Part shown: positions 54,154 to 63,093 of the stretch, piece by piece
Position numbering within the stretch: the first letter of the stretch is position 1
Layout: each line of letters opens with the position of its first letter
Assembly: GCA_001768235.1 (NCBI GenBank)
Contig: MENK01000019.1
Coordinates: forward strand, 1-64,000
Source: Bacteroidetes bacterium GWB2_32_14
GTDB lineage: Bacteria; Bacteroidota; Bacteroidia; Bacteroidales; UBA12077
Reading direction: 5' to 3'
Length of the DNA stretch: 64,000 nucleotides
Program-made: the position numbers and the translations under genes
Notes under the pieces: generated by a model
The model's database searches: none
What the model saw: only the letters and a program-made list of their open reading frames with translations
Told to the model about the DNA's origin: nothing

Positions 54154-56073
54154 ATGAGTAAATTAGATTCAAAAATTCCCGAAGGCCCGTTGGCTGAAAA
54201 GTGGAGTAAATATAAAGCTTCAATGAAGCTGGTTAGTCCGTTAAATAAGAAAAAACTCGATATTATTGTAGTAGGAACAGGTATTGCAGGAGCACCGGCT
54301 GCTGCAACTCTTGCAGAATTAGGATATAATGTTAAATCTTTTTGCTTTCAGGATACTGCCCGCCGTGCTCACTCCGTTGCAGCGCAAGGAGGTATAAATG
54401 CTGCCAAGAATTACAAAAGCGATGGAGATAGTGTTTATCGCTTATTCTACGATATGATAAAAGGAGGCGATTTTCGTGCCCGTGAAGCAAACGTGTATCG
54501 TATTGCCGAAGTAAGTAATGCAATTATCGATCAGCTTACGGCACAAGGTGTTCCTTTCGCCCGCGAATATGGAGGTACCCTGGCTAACAGAACCTTTGGA
54601 GGTGTTCAGGTTTCAAGAACTTTTTATGCACAAGGCCAAACAGGACAACAAGTATTACTTGGCGGTTATTCAGCACTTAAACGTCAGGTATCTTTAGGCA
54701 AAGTTAAAATGTATAGCCGACGACAAATGTTGGACCTGGTTATTATTGATGGCAAAGCACGAGGAATAATTACCCGGAACCTGGTTACCGGTGAAATTGA
54801 ACGCCATTCGGCTCATGCAGTTGTACTGGCTACCGGTGGTTATGGAACAATTTATTATTTATCAACCCTTGCTGTAAATTCTAATGGTTCAGCAGCATGG
54901 CAGGCGTACAAAAAAGGCGCGTTTTTCGGAAATCCAAGTTTCGTTCAAATACACCCGACAAGTATTCCTGTTTTAAATGATTATCAGTGTAAACTAACCC
55001 TGATGTCGGAATCTTTACGTAACGATGGCCGTATTTGGGTTCCAAAAGAAAAAGGGGATAAACGTGATCCTAACATTATACCTGAAGACGAAAGAGATTA
55101 TTTCCTTGAACGCCGTTATCCGGCTTTTGGAAACCTTGTTCCCCGTGATGTGGCATCACGTGCTGCCAAAGAACGTTGCGATGCGGGTTTTGGTGTTGGA
55201 AAAACAGGCTTAGCCGTTTATCTTGACTTCAGAGATTCTGTAAAGAAACAAGGAGAGAAAGCCATAAAAGGAAAATATGGAAATCTTTTCGACTTATATG
55301 AAAAAATTACCGGCGAATCTCCATATAAAACGCCAATGATGATATATCCTGCAGGACATTATACCATGGGAGGGCTTTGGGTTGATTACAACCTGATGAC
55401 CACTATTCCAGGGCTATTTGCAATTGGTGAAGCAAATTTCTCCGATCACGGGGCAAACAGGCTTGGTGCAAGCTCCCTGATGCAAGGTGCCGGTGATGGA
55501 TATTGCATCTTACCTTATACCATTACCAATTATCTTGCCGATGAAATTAAAACGAAACTCCCTTCAACAGATACTCCGGAATTTGAAGAAGCTGCTAAAA
55601 CAGCTAAAGAACGACTCGATAAATTTCTAAGTATCAACGGGAAACAAACAGCCACATCGTTTCATAAACGATTAGGCCATATTATGTGGAACTACTGTGG
55701 AATGTCAAGAAACGAAGAAGGCCTGAAAAAGGCACTACAAATGATTGATGATTTACAAAAAGAGTTCTGGAGCGATTTAAAAATACCCGGCAAAGTTGAA
55801 GAATTGAACCAGGAGCTTGAAAAAGCTTCCCGTATAGCAGACTTTCTGGAACTTGCAAAGCTAATGGCTCTTGATGCTTTAAACCGTAAAGAATCATGCG
55901 GGGCACATTTCCGCGAAGAAAGCCAGACCGAAGGAGGCGAAGCTCAACGTATCGATTCAGAATATTCGTATGTAGCAGCCTGGGAATACCAGGGCGATAA
56001 TAAAGAACCTAAACTGCATAAAGAAGAACTGAAATTCGAAAACGTGGAAGTTAAAGTAAGAAGTTATAAATAG
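54154..56073 (+). CDS. sdhA: Succinate dehydrogenase/fumarate reductase flavoprotein
   Basis: The FAD-containing catalytic subunit, 639 residues. The FAD-binding [17 protein letters not shown] motif lies near residue 42, and [15 protein letters not shown] carries the His that binds FAD covalently. The substrate-binding blocks (HTSIP-like [26 protein letters not shown] and the catalytic Arg in [11 protein letters not shown]) are complete. The enzyme may run in either direction: with the class I fumarase and methylmalonyl-CoA mutase it fits the fumarate-to-propionate branch. It starts 34 nt after sdhC. Confidence 0.95.
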   Translation: MSKLDSKIPEGPLAEKWSKYKASMKLVSPLNKKKLDIIVVGTGIAGAPAAATLAELGYNVKSFCFQDTARRAHSVAAQGGINAAKNYKSDGDSVYRLFYDMIKGGDFRAREANVYRIAEVSNAIIDQLTAQGVPFAREYGGTLANRTFGGVQVSRTFYAQGQTGQQVLLGGYSALKRQVSLGKVKMYSRRQMLDLVIIDGKARGIITRNLVTGEIERHSAHAVVLATGGYGTIYYLSTLAVNSNGSAAWQAYKKGAFFGNPSFVQIHPTSIPVLNDYQCKLTLMSESLRNDGRIWVPKEKGDKRDPNIIPEDERDYFLERRYPAFGNLVPRDVASRAAKERCDAGFGVGKTGLAVYLDFRDSVKKQGEKAIKGKYGNLFDLYEKITGESPYKTPMMIYPAGHYTMGGLWVDYNLMTTIPGLFAIGEANFSDHGANRLGASSLMQGAGDGYCILPYTITNYLADEIKTKLPSTDTPEFEEAAKTAKERLDKFLSINGKQTATSFHKRLGHIMWNYCGMSRNEEGLKKALQMIDDLQKEFWSDLKIPGKVEELNQELEKASRIADFLELAKLMALDALNRKESCGAHFREESQTEGGEAQRIDSEYSYVAAWEYQGDNKEPKLHKEELKFENVEVKVRSYK

Positions 56074-56075
56074 CC

Positions 56076-56126
56076 ATGAGATATAAGATTTGAGACATGA
56101 GACAAAGGAATATCAATACTCAAATC
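56076..56126. repeat. Repeat-like spacer between sdhA and sdhB
   Basis: In the 81-bp gap, ATGAGA occurs twice (56076-56081 and 56097-56102) and an inverted pair GATTTGAG (56087-56094) / CTCAAATC (56119-56126) surrounds it. The wording ATGAGATATAAGATTTGAGA is typical of AT-rich repeats found between genes in this phylum. No reading frame is present. Confidence 0.45.
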
Positions 56127-56154
56127 CTGGTACTAAAATCTAAAATCTTTAAAA

Positions 56155-56904
56155 ATGAAAATAAAATTAAATATCTGGAAACAGGAGAATCCAAAAGCTA
56201 AAGGGAAATTTGTAAAATACGAGCTTGATGGAGTAGCCGAGGAAATGTCGTTTCTCGAAATGCTTGACTCTCTGAATGAGAAACTTATTAAAGAACATCA
56301 GGAACCAGTGGCATTCGAGCACGATTGCCGCGAAGGTATTTGCGGATCATGCGGTTTATATATCAATGGCAGGCCACATGGCCCCGGAGACGAGATAGGA
56401 ACATGCCAGTTGCACATGCGTGCTTTCAGGGAAGGCGATTCAATTACAATTGAACCCTGGCGTGCAAAAGGATTTCCTGTTATTAAAGACCTTATTGTCG
56501 ATCGCAATGCTTTCGATAAGATTATGGCTGCAGGCGGGTTTATTTCAATTGATATGGGCCAGGCAGCCGATGCAAATGCAATATTAGTTTCAAAAGAAGC
56601 CGCCGATAAGGCATTCGATGCTGCAGCATGTATCGGTTGCGGGGCATGTGTTGCTGCATGTAAAAACTCTTCAGCCATGTTGTTTGTTGCTGCAAAGGTT
56701 TCACAATTTGCATTATTGCCTCAGGGCAAGATAGAAGCAAAACGCCGTGCCCTGAACATGATAGCCAAAATGGACGAGCTTGGATTTGGAAGCTGCACCA
56801 ACACCGGGGCTTGCGAAGCTGAATGCCCTAAAGGAATTTCAATCGATTATATTGCTATGCTTAACAGAGAATATCTGTGCGCATCGTTCTCCGAAACGGA
56901 ATAG
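56155..56904 (+). CDS. sdhB: Succinate dehydrogenase/fumarate reductase iron-sulfur subunit
   Basis: The iron-sulfur subunit that passes electrons from the flavoprotein to the cytochrome, 249 residues. The N-terminal [2Fe-2S] ligands are in [14 protein letters not shown] with a later GTCQLHMR cysteine; the [4Fe-4S] and [3Fe-4S] ligands are in [13 protein letters not shown] and [16 protein letters not shown]. All expected cysteines are present. Third gene of sdhCAB; a bidirectional terminator follows at 56930-56964. Confidence 0.95.
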   Translation: MKIKLNIWKQENPKAKGKFVKYELDGVAEEMSFLEMLDSLNEKLIKEHQEPVAFEHDCREGICGSCGLYINGRPHGPGDEIGTCQLHMRAFREGDSITIEPWRAKGFPVIKDLIVDRNAFDKIMAAGGFISIDMGQAADANAILVSKEAADKAFDAAACIGCGACVAACKNSSAMLFVAAKVSQFALLPQGKIEAKRRALNMIAKMDELGFGSCTNTGACEAECPKGISIDYIAMLNREYLCASFSETE

Positions 56905-56929
56905 TATAAACAACGTTCCCTAATTTAAC

Positions 56930-56964
56930 ACAAGATGGAAAGTTCAACGAGCTTTCCATCTTGT
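56930..56964. terminator. Bidirectional terminator between sdhB and the RNA methyltransferase
   Basis: A 13-bp perfect stem (56930-56942 with 56952-56964) around a 9-nt loop; on the plus strand it is followed by ATTTTG. It lies between converging genes and should stop both. Confidence 0.8.
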
Positions 56965-56980
56965 ATTTTGAATAATATTT

Positions 56981-58147
56981 TTATTCTGTAGATTGTGCTC
57001 CTGATTTACTTGCTTTTTTACTTCCCTGGTACAGCTCGTATTTTTGTAACCTGCATTCCATTGGCCCATTGAATAGTTTTATCTTTCGCGATGTTCGTAG
57101 TCCAAAGAATTTTAAAGCTTCGTAGTTAGCACTAATAATCCAGGCATCGCAACCTTGATAAAAGTGTTTTAACCGGGAACCCATATCCTTATAAAAATTG
57201 ATGATGTCATCCATTTTTAAACGCTCACCATAGGGTGGATTAATAACCACTATTCCTTTTCCGGCGGTATGTGTGGTTTGGAAAAAATCAATACTTTCAA
57301 AGTCGATAAAATCCTGTACTCCAGCTCTTTTTGCATTTTCGATTGCGATGTCCATTATATTCTTATCAGAGTCTTTTGCAAATATTTTAACATCAGAATG
57401 AATAATTTTAGAATTCGCTTCATCTTTAATTTTATTCCATAAGTCTTCATCAAAGTCATTCCATTTTTCAAAGCCAAATTTTCGGTTTCGTCCCGAAGGT
57501 ATGTTGTTGGCTAATAAAGCTGCTTCAATTGGGAATGTTCCAGAGCCACACATGGGATCGATAAAATCACATGTTTTACCCCACTGCGAAAGCATAATGA
57601 TTCCGGCAGCAAGCACTTCGCTTATTGGCGCTTCGCTTTGAGCAAGCCTGTAATTGCGTTTACCTAACGACGAGCCCGAGCTATCGAGAGAAACAATCAC
57701 AGATCTGTCGTTAATATGCACATTAATTCGCATATCAGGATTTGCAGGATCAACAGATGGCCTGATTCGATATTTTTCCCGAAACTGATCGGCAATTGCA
57801 TCCTTTGATTTTAGGGCAACATATTTGGAATGATTAAATATATCACTGTGTGTGGCACCATCAATCGCAAAGGTATTGTTGTATGTAAAATATTCACTCC
57901 AGTCAATTTTTTTGATATTATCGTATAGCTGCTGCTCGTTGGCTGCAAAAAACGAATGAATAGGTTTTAGAATTTTTACAGCCGTTCTTAAAAGCAAATT
58001 GCTTTTGTAAAGCATTGCTTTATCGCCTTTAAACCGTACTGCGCGACTTAATAATTCAATATCGGTTGCACCAATTTCACGAAGTTCAGATGCAAGAATT
58101 TCTTCTAACCCAAATATGGTAGTGGCAATAATTTCAAACTTTTCCAA
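56981..58147 (-). CDS. THUMP-domain RNA methyltransferase (RlmL/K-like)
   Basis: A 388-residue SAM-dependent methyltransferase. An N-terminal THUMP RNA-binding domain (about 1-160) precedes a Rossmann methyltransferase with motif I (FIDPMCGSGTFPIEAALLA) and the N-methyltransferase catalytic motif NPPYGERL. The family methylates guanines in 23S rRNA (m2G) or tRNA. The start codon is TTG at 58147: an in-frame stop lies seven codons upstream with no ATG between, so this is the only plausible start. Converges on sdhB. Confidence 0.88.
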   Translation of the reverse strand: MEKFEIIATTIFGLEEILASELREIGATDIELLSRAVRFKGDKAMLYKSNLLLRTAVKILKPIHSFFAANEQQLYDNIKKIDWSEYFTYNNTFAIDGATHSDIFNHSKYVALKSKDAIADQFREKYRIRPSVDPANPDMRINVHINDRSVIVSLDSSGSSLGKRNYRLAQSEAPISEVLAAGIIMLSQWGKTCDFIDPMCGSGTFPIEAALLANNIPSGRNRKFGFEKWNDFDEDLWNKIKDEANSKIIHSDVKIFAKDSDKNIMDIAIENAKRAGVQDFIDFESIDFFQTTHTAGKGIVVINPPYGERLKMDDIINFYKDMGSRLKHFYQGCDAWIISANYEALKFFGLRTSRKIKLFNGPMECRLQKYELYQGSKKASKSGAQSTE

Positions 58148-58319
58148 TATTTTGTTTTTTTAATGATACCGGAAATTATCCGGCAGAAAATAGCTATTAT
58201 TTCCCAAAAGTAAAGATTTTAATCCTACGACCCAAAAAAAACAGTTCCTCCGGATTCTGGTAAATGAGAAAAAAGTACTTTTACGGATAGTTTAACGATT
58301 AAAAACCTATCAGAATAAA

Positions 58320-59534
58320 ATGAAAATTGCGATAATTGGAGGAGGCGCCGCCGGTTTTTTTTCTGCAATTTCTGTAAAGGAAAATTATCCTGATGCCCGG
58401 GTTATAATATACGAAAAGGCTCAAAAAGTTTTATCGAAGGTTAAAATTTCAGGAGGCGGAAGATGCAACCTGACTAATGGCTGTAATTCTATATCAGAAC
58501 TATGTAATGCATATCCCAGGGGTGGGAAAAGTTTAAAAAAAGCTTTTCATGTTTTTAGCAATAAAGATACAATGCGATGGTTCGAATCCAGAGGTGTTCC
58601 CTTAGTAATTCAGAGTGATAATTGTGTTTTTCCTGTTTCGCAAGATTCTCAAAGTATTATCGATTGTTTTTTACGTGAAACAAAGAAATTGAAGATTGAA
58701 ATAAAAACCGGAACTGGAGTAAAAGCAATTCATCCACGAAATGACTTATTGGAGTTGGAATTTATACATGAAGATATTGCTCCTGAAATTTTTGACAAGA
58801 TTATTGTTACAACCGGAGGTTCTCCAAAAAGAGATGGTTTAAACTGGCTTGAAAAACTAAATCACACAATCGAAAATCCGGTACCATCGTTATTCACATT
58901 TAAAATGTCGGCCGAACCAATAACCCAACTTATGGGAATTGTTGTTGAAAACACCCAGGTGAGTATTCAGGGAACAAGAATAAAATCCGATGGGCCTTTA
59001 CTTATAACGCACTGGGGCATGAGTGGCCCGGCGATTCTTAAATTATCGTCATTAGGGGCAAGGGAACTAAGTTCCATGGAGTATCATTTTAAAATCCAGG
59101 TAAACTGGGCAAATGAACAAAACAATGAAATAGTAATAAACGATCTCAATAATATTATTGATGTACATCCAAATAAAACCATTTCCAATTTCAGGCCTTA
59201 TGGTTTGCAGGAAAGATTGTGGTTGTTTTTATTAGAAAAAATAGATATCCCACCAAACAAAAAATGGAACGAACTTGGGAAAAAAGGACTAAATAAGTTG
59301 AGTGCCGTTTTAACCAACGATATTTATACGGTAAATGGAAAATCAACGTATAAAGAAGAGTTTGTAACCTGTGGCGGAGTGAGCCTACAAAGCATTGACC
59401 TGAATACAATGCAAAGCAAAACGTGCAAAAATGTTTACTTTGCCGGCGAAATATTAGATATTGATGCAATAACAGGAGGTTTTAATCTGCAAGCTGCCTG
59501 GACAACCGGATTTATTGCAGGGAAGCTTGCATAG
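58320..59534 (+). CDS. HI0933-family flavoprotein
   Basis: A 404-residue FAD-binding protein of the HI0933/BaiN family. The dinucleotide-binding motif GGGAAGFFSAI is at residues 7-17, SGGGRCNLTN at 44-53, and the late TGGFNLQAAWTTGF closes the FAD fold. The family is widespread and of poorly known role (BaiN members reduce bile-acid intermediates in gut clostridia). It stands alone; 172 bp separate it from the divergent methyltransferase gene. Confidence 0.88.
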   Translation: MKIAIIGGGAAGFFSAISVKENYPDARVIIYEKAQKVLSKVKISGGGRCNLTNGCNSISELCNAYPRGGKSLKKAFHVFSNKDTMRWFESRGVPLVIQSDNCVFPVSQDSQSIIDCFLRETKKLKIEIKTGTGVKAIHPRNDLLELEFIHEDIAPEIFDKIIVTTGGSPKRDGLNWLEKLNHTIENPVPSLFTFKMSAEPITQLMGIVVENTQVSIQGTRIKSDGPLLITHWGMSGPAILKLSSLGARELSSMEYHFKIQVNWANEQNNEIVINDLNNIIDVHPNKTISNFRPYGLQERLWLFLLEKIDIPPNKKWNELGKKGLNKLSAVLTNDIYTVNGKSTYKEEFVTCGGVSLQSIDLNTMQSKTCKNVYFAGEILDIDAITGGFNLQAAWTTGFIAGKLA

Positions 59535-59573
59535 CATCAGGATTTTATATTCGTAGATTCTTTAGGAAGAATA

Positions 59574-59605
59574 AAAAAAGCCAGATAAAAATTTTTTATC
59601 TGGCC
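59574..59605 (-). terminator. Terminator of the aminopeptidase gene
   Basis: A 10-bp stem (59581-59590 with 59596-59605) with a 5-nt loop; on the minus strand the A-run 59574-59580 gives seven U. It lies 19 nt past the stop of the gene at 59625. Confidence 0.85.
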
Positions 59606-59624
59606 AAAAACATTTTGAATTTAC

Positions 59625-61016
59625 TTATGATCTCATTGTTTCTTCAACCTCATCAATAGTTATTGGGATTCGTTTACCAATAATCTGATGCCCTGTTTCT
59701 GTAACCAAAATATCATCTTCTAAGCGAATACCTCCAAAACCTGAATATTCATTCAACACTTTGTCGTAATTAATAAAGCTTGAATTTATTTTTTCGGCTT
59801 TCCATTTTTGAATTAAATCAGGAATAAAATATATCCCCGGCTCATTCGTCAGTACAAATCCCGGTTGTAATCTTCGTCCAAGGCGTAATCCGCGTAACCC
59901 AAACTGTGTAGCCCGTTTAATTTCATTATCATAACCTACATAATCTTCACCCAGATTTTCCATATCGTGAACATCGAGGCCCATCATGTGCCCTAATCCG
60001 TGTGGCATAAACATGGCATGTGCGCCTTCACGAACTGCATCTTCAGGGTTTCCTTTCATTAATCCGAGCTCGGTTAAGCCTTTTGCAAGAACTTTGGCTA
60101 CTTCTAAATGTATGCTTTGGTATGTAACTCCTGGTTTTGTTAAGGAGATACCATGATTTATCCCGCTTAAAACAATAGAATAAATGTCTTTTTGTTTCTG
60201 CGAGAATTTTCCTCCAACGGGGCATGTTCTTGTATTATCACTTGCATAATGCATGTTGGTTTCAGCTCCTGTATCAGTTAGCAGCAACCGGCCTTCTTCC
60301 AGGATGTTCCCGTGAAAATGGTTGTGTAATGTCTCTCCATTTTGTGAAAGAATAATTGGAAATGAAAGTGATGCTCCATACGAAAGGGATATGCCCTCGA
60401 TCACACCTGCAATTTCCTGCTCAATTATCCCGGGTTTTGCCATTTTCATAGAAGTAACATGCATTTTGTAACCAATAGCAGCAGCTTTTATTAATTCTTC
60501 TACCTCGTATTTATCTTTAATTGAACGAAGCTCAACTACAGCTTTAATTAAATCTACAGAAATAAAATTTTCTGCTTCGGTATGATTTATCTGTAATAAA
60601 TTACAGAATTGAATTATAGTATCACCCCGGTAGAATGGTAAAACGTGAATAATCCGTTCCTGGTTGTTGGCATTACGTAAAAAATTACCCAAATGATCTA
60701 ATGGTTCGGTATATTCAATTCCTATTTCCGCGGCCAGCTCTTTTATTTCCGGTTGTTTACCCATCCAGATTATATCATCGATTGTAAAATCATTCCCAAA
60801 AAGATATTCTTTGCCTGAATCCAAATCAATTAACCCGGCCAGATTGGGTAAATCCAAACCGAAAAAGTACAAAAAGGAGCTATCCTGACGGAAATGATAG
60901 GTATTATCGGGATAATTGAAAGCTGATTCCTGATTCCCCATAAAAAGTATCAGCCCGCTTTTAATCTTGTTTTTCAGCCTGTTTCGGCGTTCGCTATAAA
61001 CTTCTTTCTTAAACAT
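59625..61016 (-). CDS. Aminopeptidase P (Xaa-Pro aminopeptidase), paralogue 2
   Basis: A 463-residue M24B metallopeptidase. The metal ligands are all visible: Asp in LLTDTGAETN, Asp in SDNTRTCPVGGKF, His in GHMMGLDVHDMENLG, Glu in LTNEPGIYF and Glu in IRLEDDILV. The N-terminal domain (residues 1-~170) starts with VYSERRNRLKNKI. It differs enough from the paralogue at 52010 to suggest different peptide preference. Monocistronic with its own terminator. Confidence 0.92.
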   Translation of the reverse strand: MFKKEVYSERRNRLKNKIKSGLILFMGNQESAFNYPDNTYHFRQDSSFLYFFGLDLPNLAGLIDLDSGKEYLFGNDFTIDDIIWMGKQPEIKELAAEIGIEYTEPLDHLGNFLRNANNQERIIHVLPFYRGDTIIQFCNLLQINHTEAENFISVDLIKAVVELRSIKDKYEVEELIKAAAIGYKMHVTSMKMAKPGIIEQEIAGVIEGISLSYGASLSFPIILSQNGETLHNHFHGNILEEGRLLLTDTGAETNMHYASDNTRTCPVGGKFSQKQKDIYSIVLSGINHGISLTKPGVTYQSIHLEVAKVLAKGLTELGLMKGNPEDAVREGAHAMFMPHGLGHMMGLDVHDMENLGEDYVGYDNEIKRATQFGLRGLRLGRRLQPGFVLTNEPGIYFIPDLIQKWKAEKINSSFINYDKVLNEYSGFGGIRLEDDILVTETGHQIIGKRIPITIDEVEETMRS

Positions 61017-61124
61017 AATATGTTTGATTTTATGATTGTTACTATTTTCTTTTGAAACTCTAAATTACAATGCATTTTCGAAAAAACAAAGCACATTGAA
61101 TTTTTATATAATAAAAGAAAAATA

Positions 61125-61247
61125 ATGAAATCTGACTTTAAAAATATATTTCCCCGGTTTAAAGTAACCATTCTGTTTTTCAATCTTTTCTTATTCATGT
61201 TGTTGAAATTGCTTCGTGATAACACGTTTGCGGGTTATGAACAGTAA
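61125..61247 (+). CDS. Possible small membrane protein (40 residues)
   Basis: A short ATG-initiated frame in the 350-bp gap 61017-61366. The product starts with MKSDFKNIFPRFKV, has one hydrophobic segment (about 16-30: ILFFNLFLFMLLKLL) and ends GYEQ. The pattern resembles single-helix small membrane proteins, but there is no clear promoter or ribosome-binding site, and a chance frame in AT-rich DNA is possible. Confidence 0.3.
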   Translation: MKSDFKNIFPRFKVTILFFNLFLFMLLKLLRDNTFAGYEQ

Positions 61248-61366
61248 TGATTTCAAAATCAGAAACAAAAAATAACAAAATTATTGCGAATGCGCTTGTC
61301 TTATTGTATTATTTTTATATATTCGCACTTTATGAACACTTTGTTAACAACCTAAATTTTTCAATT

Positions 61367-62098
61367 ATGCCTTACCGACGATTACCCAATACTGATAGTT
61401 CCCGTCTGAAAGCCATAAAAACAGCTTACAAAAAGGGAAAAGAAATTAATCCAATGGAACTGGCCTTTAAACAGAGTACCTTTCAGCGTGTTCAATCGTT
61501 TCTTCCTAAATGGGAAAAGGTAATAACAGAGCATAAAACCACTTATGATATCCAGATAAAAAACAACAAGGAGTACCTTAAAAAATTTAAAAAAGCCAAA
61601 TTATATATATCTCATTTTATTCAGGTAGTAAATATGGCTATTGTACGCGGAGAACTTCAGCCTTCGGTACGTTCGTTTTATGGCCTCGATGAGGATTTTA
61701 CAAAATTACCAACCCTAAATACAGAAAACGAAATTATTGATTGGGGTAAGAAACTGATTGACGGGGAAACATCGAGAAAAATGCAGGGTATTGCTCCTAT
61801 AACAAACCCGACTATTGCTTTGGTTAAAGTTCATTATGATAACTTTGTTGAAGCATATAAATTCCAGAAAATGCTTCAGAAAAACCATGCACGTGCCCTT
61901 GCAAGTCTTGCAGAACTTAGAACTGAAGCAGATGACATAATACTAAATGTCTGGAACGAGGCAGAAGAAAGTTTTTCTGCATTACCCGAAGATATTAAAC
62001 GAGAAAAAGCCCAGGATTATGGGGTAGTTTACGTTTATCGTAAAAACGAGATTGGCAGAATTAGTTTATTCAGAAATGCTGAAATTAATTTAGGTTAG
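61367..62098 (+). CDS. Conserved hypothetical helical protein
   Basis: A 243-residue protein. The start is set at the ATG at 61367 (MPYRRLPNTDSSRLKAIKTA), a typical opening for this conserved Bacteroidota family as I recall it; an in-frame start at 61247 would add 40 residues containing a hydrophobic stretch and is rejected. The protein is rich in helices with mixed charge and has no transmembrane segment or known motif. The role is unknown. It converges on the CPBP protease gene with a 5-nt gap. Confidence 0.6.
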   Translation: MPYRRLPNTDSSRLKAIKTAYKKGKEINPMELAFKQSTFQRVQSFLPKWEKVITEHKTTYDIQIKNNKEYLKKFKKAKLYISHFIQVVNMAIVRGELQPSVRSFYGLDEDFTKLPTLNTENEIIDWGKKLIDGETSRKMQGIAPITNPTIALVKVHYDNFVEAYKFQKMLQKNHARALASLAELRTEADDIILNVWNEAEESFSALPEDIKREKAQDYGVVYVYRKNEIGRISLFRNAEINLG

Positions 62099-62103
62099 TC
62101 TGT

Positions 62104-63036
62104 TTACTTATCTGCTTTTAGCATTCTACCGCGGGTTTCATTTTTATAAAACGACCACAACAAGGCCGTTAACAGGATTAAACTAATTACAAGGTAATAG
62201 TATGTACCTTCCGAAGCACCAAAACTATCGATTTGTTCAGCAACTTTATCGGCATAAAAATAATAGAAAACAACGGCAGTAGTGTTATTTACAAAATGTC
62301 CTGCTATTGGAAACCAAATTGAGCCGCTCCAATAAAACAAATAACCAAACAAAATTCCAAGCAGTAACCGGGGAACAAATCCATAAAACTGCATATGCAT
62401 ACCACTAAACAAAATAGCTGCGATCAGAATTCCCCAATGAATATTCTTTGTCCATTCGGTAAATAAACGCTGGAATATTCCTCGAAAAATTAATTCCTCC
62501 CCAATAGCCGGCAATACCCCAATCATGAAAATATTAAAAAACAAAGTCTGTATTGAATTCATTTCTAAAAATGCTTCCGTTATCTGTTGTGCACTGCTTT
62601 CTTTTTCTCTCATCCATAACTCAACATCCTTTAAAAACCCGGGTAAATGCATATCGGCATTCCACATTGCAAAAAAGTTGATTATAGGAACAGAACAAAA
62701 CATGATAAAAACAATCAGAATTAATGAAGTGCCATTTGCTTTTGAAGTAAACTTCAGATATGAAAAACTGTTGTTTGAAAACAAAAAAGCTATGATAAAT
62801 GAAGGGATTATAAATAATCCGACAGACTGTAATGTTTGAAGGTATTTTAGAAAACTTAAATTCCCCGGACTTTCAATATTTGAAATTATTTGTGGCAGTT
62901 CAGCTAAACGAATATGAAATATGGGTAGAGCAACAATTATCCCCACGAGGAAAATAAGTAAGAATACAGACAATATAATGAAAAGGGCAAATATAAATTT
63001 TGAAAAAGGGTGAGATTGATTTAATACGTTTCTCAT
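62104..63036 (-). CDS. CPBP-family intramembrane metalloprotease
   Basis: A 310-residue polytopic protein of the CPBP (Abi/Rce1-like) family. The motifs are GEELIFRGIFQRLF (EExxxR; the paired Glu binds metal), GMHMQFYGFVPRLLLGILFGYLF (second motif, with His) and GHFVNNTTAVVFYYFYADK (third motif with His-x(2)-Asn). About eight hydrophobic segments span it. Members act as CAAX-like prenyl proteases, bacteriocin-immunity or regulatory proteases; the substrate here is unknown. It converges on the helical protein at 61367. Confidence 0.85.
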   Translation of the reverse strand: MRNVLNQSHPFSKFIFALFIILSVFLLIFLVGIIVALPIFHIRLAELPQIISNIESPGNLSFLKYLQTLQSVGLFIIPSFIIAFLFSNNSFSYLKFTSKANGTSLILIVFIMFCSVPIINFFAMWNADMHLPGFLKDVELWMREKESSAQQITEAFLEMNSIQTLFFNIFMIGVLPAIGEELIFRGIFQRLFTEWTKNIHWGILIAAILFSGMHMQFYGFVPRLLLGILFGYLFYWSGSIWFPIAGHFVNNTTAVVFYYFYADKVAEQIDSFGASEGTYYYLVISLILLTALLWSFYKNETRGRMLKADK

Positions 63037-63093
63037 AAATGGTTAAATTTTTAATATTTTTGCCACTAAAAATAAGCATAATTTTACTATCAA

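Noticed and set aside
61247-61366. Upstream extension of the conserved helical protein to 61247
   Set aside because: Adds a hydrophobic stretch not expected; ATG at 61367 gives the typical opening.
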